A stretch of DNA of 64,000 bases from Chthonomonadaceae bacterium. Lineage in GTDB: Bacteria > Armatimonadota > Chthonomonadetes > Chthonomonadales > Chthonomonadaceae. Below are positions 44,062-53,067 of this stretch, one piece after another. The first letter of the stretch is position 1. Each line of letters opens with the position of its first letter. The stretch covers positions 20,539 through 84,538 of the forward strand of contig JANWZQ010000056.1 in NCBI GenBank assembly GCA_025054835.1, given 5' to 3'. The notes under the pieces were generated by a model, which was not told the origin of the DNA, did no database searches, and worked only from the letters and a program-made list of their open reading frames with translations. A program made the position numbers and the translations under genes.

Positions 44062-45183
44062 CTACCCGCAGGTCAGTGGCTTCTTGACAACGTCAATCAC
44101 GTTGCCAGCATCGCCGGTAGCCTGTGCCGCTTCCAGCTGATCGCGCTGTGCATAGATGAGCAGAGCTTTCTTCATGGCATTGGCGAACAGCTCCATGGAG
44201 AGCCGCATGGCCCGCACGGGCTCCATGCGGTACGTGAACTGATCCTCGCCAAACCATCCGGGATACTCAGTATCGACCGCGGCGTAACAGAACTCGGCAA
44301 GCCGCCAGATGTCATCGGTGCCGGTGACGCGATCCTCGTCGTTGGAGTTGTACTTGGCGGCATTGATGTGGAAGTTGGCGATGGGAATGCCCATGCGCTT
44401 GAGCAGGTAGAGACTGTCTGCAGGTTGATTGCCAGTCATCTGCTCATGTCCGTAGTCGATCACCACACCCATCGCGCCCTGCCCGACCACGTCGTTGACC
44501 GTACGGGCAATGAGAGCCGCTTTGGCCGTGGTATTCAGGATCATGTTGCCTTCCCGGGGCTCCTTCTGTTTGGCCTCGGTGCCGAAGAGGAGGCCGTAAC
44601 TTTTCGCTTTGCGGGCAATCTCAATGCACCCCTCGATGAACCAGTCGAGCTGCTTTCCGTAGTTGACCTCGAAATGGTAGTCCCATCCGTCAGAGCCGGG
44701 CCACAACTGAACGCTGGGGCAACCAAGCAGACGGGCCAGTTCCACGGTCTGCAGGCAGTAGTCGAGAGCCTCTTTGCGGCGCACGGGGTCCGGGTTGGTA
44801 ATGCTACCCATGCGATAGCGGGCGCGCGTCCAGATATTGGTGTTCATATTGGTTGGCACCAGACGGTAATGATTGAGTGCGTCCCGGACTTCCTGTACTC
44901 TGTCATCACAGATCTGCAAGTGTTCATCAAGGAACATTTCGTTATTCAGCTCGACGCCCCGAATGCCAGCCTGTGCCACCCGGGCGATCTGTCCAACCGG
45001 CGATTCGTCGAGGGGTTCTTCCAGATAGGTGCGGCAGAAACGGTCACTGAATCCACCGGCGCACCAGTGACCGGCCGAGAAATTGATGCCATAGGTATCG
45101 AAGAACGCCGTAACCCGGTCGCCTTCCAGGTATCCGGCAAAGTCAGTATCCAGCCTTTTGAGATTGTCGGCATTGACGTGCAT
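44062..45183 (-). CDS. sugar phosphate isomerase/epimerase-like TIM barrel
   Basis: The 373-residue protein resembles xylose-isomerase-like TIM barrels. Motifs include YGINFSAGHWCAGG, AGIRGVELNNEMFLDEH, LGCPSVQLWPGSDGWD, LLFGTEAKQKEPREGN, MGVVIDYGHEQMTGN and IANFHINAAKYN. Acidic and histidine residues at strand ends fit a divalent metal site. It differs clearly from the isomerase at 38462. GGAGG precedes the ATG. It heads the five-gene minus-strand unit. Confidence 0.82.
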   Translation of the reverse strand: MHVNADNLKRLDTDFAGYLEGDRVTAFFDTYGINFSAGHWCAGGFSDRFCRTYLEEPLDESPVGQIARVAQAGIRGVELNNEMFLDEHLQICDDRVQEVRDALNHYRLVPTNMNTNIWTRARYRMGSITNPDPVRRKEALDYCLQTVELARLLGCPSVQLWPGSDGWDYHFEVNYGKQLDWFIEGCIEIARKAKSYGLLFGTEAKQKEPREGNMILNTTAKAALIARTVNDVVGQGAMGVVIDYGHEQMTGNQPADSLYLLKRMGIPIANFHINAAKYNSNDEDRVTGTDDIWRLAEFCYAAVDTEYPGWFGEDQFTYRMEPVRAMRLSMELFANAMKKALLIYAQRDQLEAAQATGDAGNVIDVVKKPLTCG

Positions 45184-45520
45184 GGTGCAGGGACCTCCTC
45201 GGAATATGGGGTGACCGGCTTTAACTTCACTGAGTGTGGAATTTTTTCCTGCGCGCGGTCGGAGTGTCTCTACGAGCGTGGGATCGGGGGCCCGGGGTGC
45301 AAATGAGATGCTCCGGTACGTATAGGAAACCGTTGTACGGATACATCCTGCTGGCGATGGATTTTTTCCTGCAACGCCTCTGCTGGATGTAGTATTTCGG
45401 TCGAAGTTATGTCACAATAAACCTCCCTGAGAGTTTTCTTCTCCGGATGTTGTCACGCCTGAAGGGGTTGACGACCGGAACGAGAAGGAGGAACGCGCCA
45501 CGATCGAAGCAGAGATCCTG
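45184..45520. other. divergent intergenic region with a repeated 12-mer
   Basis: No gene is seen. The 12-mer ATTTTTTCCTGC occurs at 45241-45252 and again at 45361-45372, exactly 120 bp apart, each preceded by TGG(A). The region must hold promoters for both the minus-strand isomerase unit and the prepilin-like gene at 45521. TTGACG at 45467-45472 is a weak -35 candidate without a good -10. Confidence 0.3.
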
Positions 45521-46258
45521 ATGCAGGGGTTCGGGCCGTGTCACGCGCGAGCGGGGTGCACGTGCCGGTTGAGAGGGCGGGGCGTCTGGAGGCGACGCCT
45601 CGCTTTCACTCTGGTTGAGTTACTGGTGGTAATCGCCATTGTCAGTGTGCTGGCTGCGTTGCTGTTCCCTGTGTATGCGCAGGCCCGCGAAAAAGCCCGA
45701 CAGAGTTCCTGCACATCACAGATGCGCCAGATGAACATGGCTGTGACTCTGTACCTGCAGGACTATGATGAGCGTTTTCCGCTGGCGGCGTCCGCGACAA
45801 CGACTGGCTTTCTGAACTGGCATCATTTCGTGGAGCCGTACGCAAGGAACCGGCAGATCTGGGCCTGCCCGTCGGCTGCGTTGCCTGTTCGCAACAGCTA
45901 TGGTAACCTGGTGTGTCACTACGGGTTCAACGCGTACTATTTGAATGAGGGCGTGGTACCTGCTGACGTGTTCACACTCAACAATGCGCCCGGGGTTGCG
46001 ATGGCTTCTGTGCAGGATCCGTCGCGTACCGTGTTGCTGACCGACAATATCGGCATTCCCGGGCGACTGCCGGCAAATCGCCTGAGCACTTACGTGTTGC
46101 CCCCCTCGCAACGCGATGCGGATTTCTGGGGGCGCCCGGATCCGCGGCACAATGCCGGGGTTCTGGTGGGACGCGCTGACAGTGGCGTGAAATGGATGCG
46201 TCCGGACGCGTTCTATCACGGGCAGACGCCACCGGATCTCTGGTTCGATCGAGAATGA
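45521..46258 (+). CDS. prepilin-like protein with diverged H-X9-D tail
   Basis: The 245-residue product has the prepilin signal [17 protein letters not shown] and [14 protein letters not shown] continuation ([20 protein letters not shown]). The C-terminal motif is HNAGVLVGRADSG, where the usual DG after H-X9 is DS. About 28 residues precede the prepilin signal, longer than in the other three copies, so the true start is uncertain: AAGGAGG lies at about 45486-45492, which would favour an in-frame ATC at 45503 or the ATG at 45521. No other pilin genes are adjacent. Confidence 0.8.
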   Translation: MQGFGPCHARAGCTCRLRGRGVWRRRLAFTLVELLVVIAIVSVLAALLFPVYAQAREKARQSSCTSQMRQMNMAVTLYLQDYDERFPLAASATTTGFLNWHHFVEPYARNRQIWACPSAALPVRNSYGNLVCHYGFNAYYLNEGVVPADVFTLNNAPGVAMASVQDPSRTVLLTDNIGIPGRLPANRLSTYVLPPSQRDADFWGRPDPRHNAGVLVGRADSGVKWMRPDAFYHGQTPPDLWFDRE

Positions 46259-46517
46259 GAGCAGATAGTTGCAACTTTTGATGGGCGGGCACTGTCATCA
46301 GAACGCGGGCTCCTGTCGAGGATGGAAAAACAGGGGACAGTGTGGTCACAAATAGGTCTGTATCCGACGTCCTTTACTTGCCATAATGGTAGGAATGCCT
46401 CCCCGCAGAGTCCGGACGATGTATGCGGGGCAGAGCGATCGAGGAAGATAGACAGGATAATGTGCGAGAAGATTTTGGTGCGTATGGGCGTCAGTTGTAT
46501 GAGGAAGGGAGGGCGTT

Positions 46518-47603
46518 ATGCCCGCGAATGCAATGGACAGTAAGAAGCATCAACGGCGCAAGCGCCGACCGGAGGGCTATCTGGAGCCAGAGCAGATCGA
46601 TGCACTGAGCCGGCATGAGGAGTTGAATGATCCGGACGAGATAGAAGCGATCCTGGAGGATGAGGAGCTCCTGCGGCAGTACGTTGGTGACGAGGCAGTC
46701 GTCAACACCAGTGATGTTCTGGAGGTGTCGGAAGAGGGAGAGGTGGAGCCTCCTGCTGCAGAGCTGGAGGAGAGCGCACAGGCCTGGCTGCGTCGCGCCG
46801 GACGGGTCTCTCTACTGTCGCATGAGGAGGAGATCCGACTGGCGAAGCGCATGGAGAACCCGCGCTCGCCACGTGATGCCGAGGAAGCCAAAAACACACT
46901 GGTTCTGGCGAACCTGCGTCTGGTCGCCTCGGTGGCCCGACGTCATCTGGGGCACGGTTTGCCCATCGAGGATCTGATGCAGGAGGGCACGATCGGACTG
47001 ATCCGTGCCGTGGAGCGGTTCAACTACCGCAAAGGGTACCGCTTCAGTACCTACGCCATCTGGTGGATCCGCCGTGCGATCAACCGTGCCATCGCCGATC
47101 AGGCGCGCCTGATCCGCCTGCCCGTGCATGTTACGGACACGCTGGGCCGGATCAACAAGACACGTGGCACGCTCCGGGAGCGGTTGGGGCGGATGCCCAC
47201 GCGCGCGGAGCTGGCCGAGGCGCTCAAGATGTCCGAGGAGAAGCTGACCGAGCTCCTGCGTGGCGCTGTGGAGCCGCTCTCGCTGGAGATGCCGATCGGC
47301 GAGGAGGGCGAGAGCCGGCTTGCGGACCTGATCCCGGCGAGTGACGTGCAGAACCCGGCAGTGGAAGCCACACGCACCGCTCTGCGCGACGAGTTGATGG
47401 CCGCTCTGGAGGAACTGACTCCGCGTGAGCGCGACGTCATCGTCCTGCGGTACGGTCTGGATGGAGAAGACCCGCGCACGCTCGAGGAGGTTGGAAAGGC
47501 GCTGGAGGTCACCCGTGAGCGCGTGCGGCAAATCGAGGCCTCTGCGCTGACCAAGTTGCGCAAGCGACATCGGGCGAAGCGTTTGCATGAGTTGATGGGG
47601 TGA
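46518..47603 (+). CDS. sigA: principal-type RNA polymerase sigma factor (RpoD/SigA)
   Basis: This 361-residue sigma-70 protein has a charged N-terminal region 1, then region 1.2 ([20 protein letters not shown]), region 2 with [20 protein letters not shown] and [17 protein letters not shown], region 2.4 with [19 protein letters not shown], region 3, and region 4.2 with [19 protein letters not shown]. It fits group 1 or 2 sigma factors recognising TATAAT-type promoters, in line with the -10 boxes seen here. AAGGGAGGG precedes the ATG. A terminator follows. Confidence 0.93.
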   Translation: MPANAMDSKKHQRRKRRPEGYLEPEQIDALSRHEELNDPDEIEAILEDEELLRQYVGDEAVVNTSDVLEVSEEGEVEPPAAELEESAQAWLRRAGRVSLLSHEEEIRLAKRMENPRSPRDAEEAKNTLVLANLRLVASVARRHLGHGLPIEDLMQEGTIGLIRAVERFNYRKGYRFSTYAIWWIRRAINRAIADQARLIRLPVHVTDTLGRINKTRGTLRERLGRMPTRAELAEALKMSEEKLTELLRGAVEPLSLEMPIGEEGESRLADLIPASDVQNPAVEATRTALRDELMAALEELTPRERDVIVLRYGLDGEDPRTLEEVGKALEVTRERVRQIEASALTKLRKRHRAKRLHELMG

Positions 47604-47640
47604 GTGTCTGCGTTCATTCGTTAGCACTGTGCTGCACAAA

Positions 47641-47665
47641 CGGGGTGTCCCGAAAAGACACCCCG
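47641..47665 (+). terminator. rho-independent terminator
   Basis: Nine-bp arms CGGGGTGTC and GACACCCCG with a 7-base loop are followed by ATTGTGTTGTG. It ends sigA and separates it from the cytochrome promoter. Confidence 0.75.
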
Positions 47666-47709
47666 ATTGTGTTGTGTCCCATACCACCAGCGCACATGCT
47701 TAAAAAACT

Positions 47710-47752
47710 TTAATTCCGTTTTAAGCCTTATTTAAGGTTTCCTCTCTATAAT
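47710..47752 (+). promoter_or_regulatory. Pho-box-like promoter, three TTAA cores at 11-bp period
   Basis: TTAA cores begin at 47710, 47721 and 47732 (contexts TTTAATT, TTTAAGC, TTTAAGG). An additional core at 47700 is out of step by one base. The perfect TATAAT starts at 47747, exactly 15 bases after the last core. It lies about 77 bp before the multiheme cytochrome ATG. No other -35 element is visible. Confidence 0.65.
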
Positions 47753-47828
47753 TCCGCATCGTTAGCATCGTTATCATATCATCATCTGCTGAAATCACTG
47801 CAATTTTTCGGGAAGACAGGTGGGACTT

Positions 47829-50800
47829 ATGGCTGCTGAATCGAAGTCGCACTCCACGGAACGGGGCCTGCGGGGCCTGTATCTTCGTCTGAAGCACTGG
47901 TTCCTCCCGGTAGGGCTGATCGTGCTGCTGGTTGATGCAGGGTATCTCTTCATTGCCAACCGTGCGTCTGGCCCGCCACGCGTCGAGCTCTCTGCGTTCG
48001 CCTATCAGGGCGCTCTCTTGCTGCACCTGCTGCTGGGCATTGCCCTGGCATGGCGCGCTGCCAGAGGAGCTGTATCCTTCTTCCGCACCATCGCCGGTCA
48101 GGGGGCGGTCACGCTGTTCGGCGGTCTGGCCGGCATTGCCATGGGGTTGTGCCTCCTGACCGGACTGGCTTTCCTTGGATTTGGATTTGGCTGGTTGCCT
48201 CTGCAGGTGCGTCCCGGTCTGCGGCTGGCGCATAACATCAGCACCGGGGCGATGCTTGCCTTCGGTCTGATCGCCCTGTTGCTGCGGGCGTGGAAGGCCC
48301 GGGCCGATGCACCGGAGAGGGTGCAGGCGCGCACAGCAGTCCGGCTTGGACTGGCTCTCGGGGTGCCTTTCGTGGGCCTGCTGCTGTACACGCTCTACGC
48401 GCCCAACACAGATCGGCGGATCGTGAACCCCCACCTCCCGCCCATGACCGTCTGGGAAGAGGGGGATGGCAAAGGAGGGAAATTCTTCCCGGCATCCGTG
48501 CAGACCGTGGGGAATCGCTTCTTCCCGTCGGAATACTACACTGACTCGCAGTCCTGTGGCGTAACCGGGTGCCATCCGGACATCTACGCGCAGTGGAACG
48601 AGTCGGCGCACCATCTGTCTTCCTTCAACAACCCGTGGTACCGCAAGGCGATCGAATACATGCAGGAGGTCGTCGGGGTACAACCCTCCAAGTGGTGCGG
48701 CGGGTGCCATGACATGGCAGTGTTACAGACCGAAGACCCACAGAACCCCGGCAAATCCCGCTTCGATCGTCCGATCAAGACGCAGGTCTGGCCTCCAGAG
48801 AAATTCCCCGAGTCGCATGCGGGCATAGGTTGTGCCGCCTGCCACTCCATTGTGCATGTGAAGAGCACCATGGGCGTGAGCGACTTCACAGCGGACTACC
48901 CGCCCATGCACAAGTATCTGGTAGGCACCGGCCCGCTGATGAAGCAGTTGCACAACTTCCTGACGCGTCTGGCTCCGGAGCCGCACAAGAAGACCTTCCT
49001 GCGGCCTTTCCATCGGGATGAGACGGCCAAGTTCTGCTCTACCTGCCACAAGGTACACCTGGACAAGTCGGTGAACGACTACCGATGGATCCGTGGCCAG
49101 AACGAATACGACGCATGGCAGGGGAGCGGCGTATCCGGATACGGCGCGGCCTCCTTCTACTACCCGACAGACGAGAAGACAGGTCAACCGGCTTTCAAGA
49201 AGTGTGCCGACTGCCACATGCCCAAGGTGCGATCCAACGACGCGGGCAACAAGGGGGGCTACGTCAAGTCACATCGCTTCCCCGGCGCCAACACCGCGTT
49301 GCCGACCGTGTACGGGCATAAGAACCAGCTGGAGGAGACCATCAAGTTCCTGACCGACGGCGCGCTCACGATCGATATCTTCGGCATCGTGCGTGAGACC
49401 GGACGCAAGACCGCAAAAGCGCCGGCAGGTGCGCCTAAGACGCATTCTGCTGCGATGGACACCCCGAAGGCGGGCTCCTTCAGCGGAGACGCTGATGTCA
49501 CGAACATCAAGGCAGCCACCACGCCCATTCGAGACACGGTGCTCTATGCGCCCATCAACCGGGGTGGCAAGGGTGTCGCATTGCGGCGGGGCGAGAGCCC
49601 GTTGATTGAAGTAGTGGTGCGCACGAAGAAGCTCGGGCACGCCTTCCCCGGTGGTACCATCGACGCATTCGACTGCTGGGTGGAGCTGGAAGCCAAGGAT
49701 GAGACCGGACGTGTCTTCTTCCACAGTGGCAAGCTGCAGTGGCCCAACGGTCCCGTGGAGGAGGGCGCCGAACGCTACCGCACGCTGGTGGTGGACGCCA
49801 AGGCTAGGAAGATCGACAAGCGCAACGTCTGGGCGATCCGCGGTGTGGTCTACACCAAGGTGATCCCGCCCGGTGCTGCCGATGTGGTGCACTACCGCGT
49901 GAAAGTGCCGAAGGACATTGGCAAGAAGGTCACTCTGACCGCGCGGCTCAACTACCGCAAGTTCGAGTGGTACTACAACTTCTTCACCTATCTGGGCCGC
50001 ACGGCAGCGGAAGAGAAGCCGAGCCCCAAGCCAGCTGGATGGAGCAGCGCCGTCTATGGCGATGGGTCGCAACTGCCGATCGGTCTGGGGCTGGGTAAGA
50101 AAGACGGCCCGGTCGGACATGGCTGGGACACGCGCCCCATCTACTTCGACGCCGATATGTCCATCGTGTCGGGCAACATCAAGGATGTGCCGGTGATCCC
50201 GGTGGTGGTGCTGGCCGAGAACACGGTCACCCTGCCCGTTGTCGGCGAGAACGAGCCCCTGGAGTCCCCGACAACTCCGGTGGACGAGAAGGTGGATCGG
50301 ATTCGGTGGAACGACTACGGCATCGGACTGCTCCTGCAGGGCAACCTGAAGGAAGCAACCCGCGCCTTCCAGAAAGTGACCGAGATCTCGCCCAAGTGGC
50401 CGGAGGGGTACGTCAATCTGGGACGCGTACGGCAGGTGGAGCGCGACACGCCCGCCGCGCAGGAGGCGTTCCGCAAGGCGTTCGCACTGTACGACGCGCA
50501 TCCAACGCCCATGACGCCCTACCTGCGCGCACGTACGCAGTTCCTCTACGCGCAGTCGCAGTTTGACCGGGGCGATCTGGACGGTGCGTTGCAGACACTG
50601 GCGGAAGTCCGCAAGATCTTCCCGGATGACCGCAACGTGCGCAACATGACCGGTATCGTGCTCTTCCGCAGAGGACGTTACGACGAGGCCATCCAGCATT
50701 TCCGGCACACGCTCTCGATCGATCCGGAGGATATCGCCGCGCACTACAACCTGATGAAGTGCTATCGCGGCAAGAACGACCTGAAGACCGCAGCGATCCA

Positions 50801-51050
50801 TGAGAAGCTCTACAAGCGGTTCAAGGCGGACGAAACGAGCACACGCCTCTCGGGCGAGTACCGGCGTAATAACCCTGCGGACAACAATCTGGCGCAACCC
50901 ATCCATGAGATTGGCGATGCGATCTGTCGTCCCAAGCCTGCCTGGTTGCTGGAATACGAGCGACGCTCGGCGCTCAAAGCTCTGCAGAGCGGGATCGGGC
51001 GACGCCGCGCCGGGTTGCACCCGGACGCGACCAGGGTGGCCGCACGGTGA
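47829..51050 (+). CDS. membrane-anchored multiheme cytochrome c with C-terminal TPR repeats
   Basis: The product has about 1073 residues. About five transmembrane helices occupy residues 15-185. Five haem-binding sites follow: SCGVTGCH (CX4CH), WCGGCHD, GCAACHS, FCSTCHK and KCADCHM. A beta-rich region spans about 500-770 (with LGHAFPGGTIDAFDCWVELE), and TPR helices run from about 820 to the end. It is expected to sit in the inner membrane with haems outside, passing electrons across the envelope. A GTG at 47820 is an alternative start. It is translationally close to the CRTAC1 gene, which begins just past its stop. Its electron donor and acceptor are unknown. Confidence 0.85.
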   Translation: MAAESKSHSTERGLRGLYLRLKHWFLPVGLIVLLVDAGYLFIANRASGPPRVELSAFAYQGALLLHLLLGIALAWRAARGAVSFFRTIAGQGAVTLFGGLAGIAMGLCLLTGLAFLGFGFGWLPLQVRPGLRLAHNISTGAMLAFGLIALLLRAWKARADAPERVQARTAVRLGLALGVPFVGLLLYTLYAPNTDRRIVNPHLPPMTVWEEGDGKGGKFFPASVQTVGNRFFPSEYYTDSQSCGVTGCHPDIYAQWNESAHHLSSFNNPWYRKAIEYMQEVVGVQPSKWCGGCHDMAVLQTEDPQNPGKSRFDRPIKTQVWPPEKFPESHAGIGCAACHSIVHVKSTMGVSDFTADYPPMHKYLVGTGPLMKQLHNFLTRLAPEPHKKTFLRPFHRDETAKFCSTCHKVHLDKSVNDYRWIRGQNEYDAWQGSGVSGYGAASFYYPTDEKTGQPAFKKCADCHMPKVRSNDAGNKGGYVKSHRFPGANTALPTVYGHKNQLEETIKFLTDGALTIDIFGIVRETGRKTAKAPAGAPKTHSAAMDTPKAGSFSGDADVTNIKAATTPIRDTVLYAPINRGGKGVALRRGESPLIEVVVRTKKLGHAFPGGTIDAFDCWVELEAKDETGRVFFHSGKLQWPNGPVEEGAERYRTLVVDAKARKIDKRNVWAIRGVVYTKVIPPGAADVVHYRVKVPKDIGKKVTLTARLNYRKFEWYYNFFTYLGRTAAEEKPSPKPAGWSSAVYGDGSQLPIGLGLGKKDGPVGHGWDTRPIYFDADMSIVSGNIKDVPVIPVVVLAENTVTLPVVGENEPLESPTTPVDEKVDRIRWNDYGIGLLLQGNLKEATRAFQKVTEISPKWPEGYVNLGRVRQVERDTPAAQEAFRKAFALYDAHPTPMTPYLRARTQFLYAQSQFDRGDLDGALQTLAEVRKIFPDDRNVRNMTGIVLFRRGRYDEAIQHFRHTLSIDPEDIAAHYNLMKCYRGKNDLKTAAIHEKLYKRFKADETSTRLSGEYRRNNPADNNLAQPIHEIGDAICRPKPAWLLEYERRSALKALQSGIGRRRAGLHPDATRVAAR

Positions 51051-51061
51051 GTAATCTGACC

Positions 51062-52900
51062 ATGAAGCAGCACATAACATACCTGTTCTGGACCACGGCA
51101 CTGGCGACCAGCGTGCTGACAGGGTGCCATCGGTCTCCCGAACAAAAAGAAGCCCCGGCGGCCGCTACGGCTGCGGCAACGCAGGAGACACCGGTCGTCT
51201 TCACCGATGTGACAGAGGCCGCCGGGATCCGCTTCCGGCATGTGCATGGCGGTTTCGGCAAGAAATGGTTGCCAGAAACCATGGGAAGTGGTCTTGCCTG
51301 GATTGACTACGATGGCGATGGGTACCAGGATCTCTTCGTGGTCAACTGTCGAGAGTGGACGCCGGCGGAGAAGAAGGGAGCCGATCGGGTTGATGTCGAC
51401 AATCTGCCCACCACGATAACCTCGAAGCTCTACCGTAATCTGGGCAATGGCCGCTTTCAGGACGTCACTTCCGGCTCCGGGCTGGATGTGCCCATGTACG
51501 GCATGGGGGCCTGTGTGGGAGACTACGACAACGACGGTCGGCCTGATCTCTACGTGACGGCTCTGGGGCGCAACTACCTCTTCCGCAACGTCACGGGGAA
51601 GGGAGAGCGCCCTGTGTTCCGGGAGGTCGCCGAGCAGGCCGGGGTTCGTGACCGGGGATGGAGCACCAGCGCAGCCTGGGTGGACTACGATCGGGACGGC
51701 CGGCTGGATCTGGTGGTCGGGCACTATGTGAAGTGGACTCCGGCTACCGACATTCCGTTCCCGCGCAAGGGTCGTCCGACCTACGGCACGCCGCAGCAGT
51801 ACGTCGGTGAGCCCCTGCGGCTCTATCATAATGAGGGTGGAGGGCGCTTTGCCGACGTGTCGCGCAAAGCGGGCATGCTGACGGACGCGGAAGGGCGCAC
51901 GCTGCAGGGGAAGACGCTCGGCATTACCATCTGCGACTACGACAACGATGGCTGGCCAGACATCGCCGTGGCCAACGACACCGAGCCCAACTACCTGTTC
52001 CGCAATCAAGGAGACGGGACTTTCAAGGAGGAGGGTATCGTGGTGGGGATCGGCCTGCCCGATAATGGTGTGGCACGCGGCGCGATGGGTATCGACGCCT
52101 GCGACTACGACCGCAAAGGGCGCGAAGGCCTGATGATCGGCAACTTCTCCAAACAGGGATTGTCTCTGTACCGTAACGAAGGGGCGATCTTTCGGGACGT
52201 GGCCCCCGACTCGGGCGTGTTCCAGCCGACCCTGCTGTCCCTCACGTTCGGGTGCTTCTTCCTGGACGTGGACAATGACGGTTGGCGGGATATGTTCGTT
52301 GCCAACGGGCATGTGGATGATCGGGTGCAGGAGATCGAGCAGGAGGTGGAGTACGCGCAGAAGCCACATCTGTTCCGTAATCTGGGCGATGGCCGGTTCG
52401 TGGACATTGTGGATCGGGTCGGGAACGATCTGAAGCGGAAGTACGTGGCGCGTGGCGCGGCCTACGCCGACTACGAGCTTACCGGCGCACCCGCTATCGC
52501 GATCTCCACCAGTAATGGCCCGGTGCATCTGTTCCGCAACGAGGGTACAGGCAGCAATCGGTCCCTGCGGCTGGAACTGGAGGGTACGAAGAGCAATCGC
52601 AGCGCGATCGGTGCGGCGATCACCGTGCAGCAGGGTGAGGCAAAGCAGTTGTACCACGTGCGCAGTGGTTCTTCCTACCTGTCGCAGAGCGAGTTACCGG
52701 TGACCGTCGGGCTCGGAACAGCGACGCAGGCTGATCAGATCACCATCCGGTGGCCCTCCGGTGAGACCACGGTGCTCAATGCTGTAGCAGCAGGCAGGAT
52801 CTACCGGGTGGTGGAGGGCAAAGGGATCGTGGCCGAGCGCCCGTTCAAACAGTCGGCAGCCCGGGCAAATCGGCAGGGCGATCGTATCTCCATGCGATAG
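51062..52900 (+). CDS. CRTAC1-family (FG-GAP/ASPIC-UnbV) lipoprotein
   Basis: From ATG 51062 the product has 612 residues with a lipoprotein signal, ATSVLTGC. Repeated FG-GAP/VCBS-type calcium-binding blades (DYDGDGYQDLFVVN, DYDNDGRPDLYVTA, DYDRDGRLDLVVGH, DYDNDGWPDIAVAN, DVDNDGWRDMFVAN) form a propeller. The C-terminal ASPIC/UnbV domain reads AIGAAITVQQGEAKQLYHV and ITIRWPSGETTVLNAV. A GTG at 51047 overlapping the cytochrome stop (GTGA) is an alternative start. Such proteins are secreted or outer-surface proteins; the pairing with a multiheme cytochrome suggests a shared extracellular role. Confidence 0.87.
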   Translation: MKQHITYLFWTTALATSVLTGCHRSPEQKEAPAAATAAATQETPVVFTDVTEAAGIRFRHVHGGFGKKWLPETMGSGLAWIDYDGDGYQDLFVVNCREWTPAEKKGADRVDVDNLPTTITSKLYRNLGNGRFQDVTSGSGLDVPMYGMGACVGDYDNDGRPDLYVTALGRNYLFRNVTGKGERPVFREVAEQAGVRDRGWSTSAAWVDYDRDGRLDLVVGHYVKWTPATDIPFPRKGRPTYGTPQQYVGEPLRLYHNEGGGRFADVSRKAGMLTDAEGRTLQGKTLGITICDYDNDGWPDIAVANDTEPNYLFRNQGDGTFKEEGIVVGIGLPDNGVARGAMGIDACDYDRKGREGLMIGNFSKQGLSLYRNEGAIFRDVAPDSGVFQPTLLSLTFGCFFLDVDNDGWRDMFVANGHVDDRVQEIEQEVEYAQKPHLFRNLGDGRFVDIVDRVGNDLKRKYVARGAAYADYELTGAPAIAISTSNGPVHLFRNEGTGSNRSLRLELEGTKSNRSAIGAAITVQQGEAKQLYHVRSGSSYLSQSELPVTVGLGTATQADQITIRWPSGETTVLNAVAAGRIYRVVEGKGIVAERPFKQSAARANRQGDRISMR

Positions 52901-52917
52901 CCTCTGTGCACCTCCCA

Positions 52918-52960
52918 TGCGCCGTCAGACGGGCTTGCAGGGACCCCGTCTGGCGGCGCA
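52918..52960 (+). terminator. hairpin terminator after CRTAC1
   Basis: Arms TGCGCCGTCAGACGGG and CCCGTCTGGCGGCGCA form a 16-bp stem with one G-U pair and an 11-base loop. A pyrimidine run ending in CGCTTTTT follows about 13 bases later. It lies 17 bp after the CRTAC1 stop. Confidence 0.7.
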
Positions 52961-53067
52961 CTGCATTTCCCCTTCGCTTTTTGCGGCAGAACGCCGATAT
53001 ATAGACCGGGTCGGAAGTGTCTCCATACTTCCGCGTCATGGCCCCGATTTTCAGGAGTTCCTGCCGC

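Noticed and set aside
43897..45306. A 469-codon open frame on the plus strand
   Set aside because: It is opposite the minus-strand isomerase gene with intact barrel motifs; the plus translation has no recognisable features.
49269..52657. Two long open frames (over 600 codons each) on the minus strand
   Set aside because: They lie opposite the cytochrome and CRTAC1 genes, which have clear motifs. The minus-strand translations have no recognisable domains and no ribosome-binding sites, so they are antisense shadows in GC-rich DNA.
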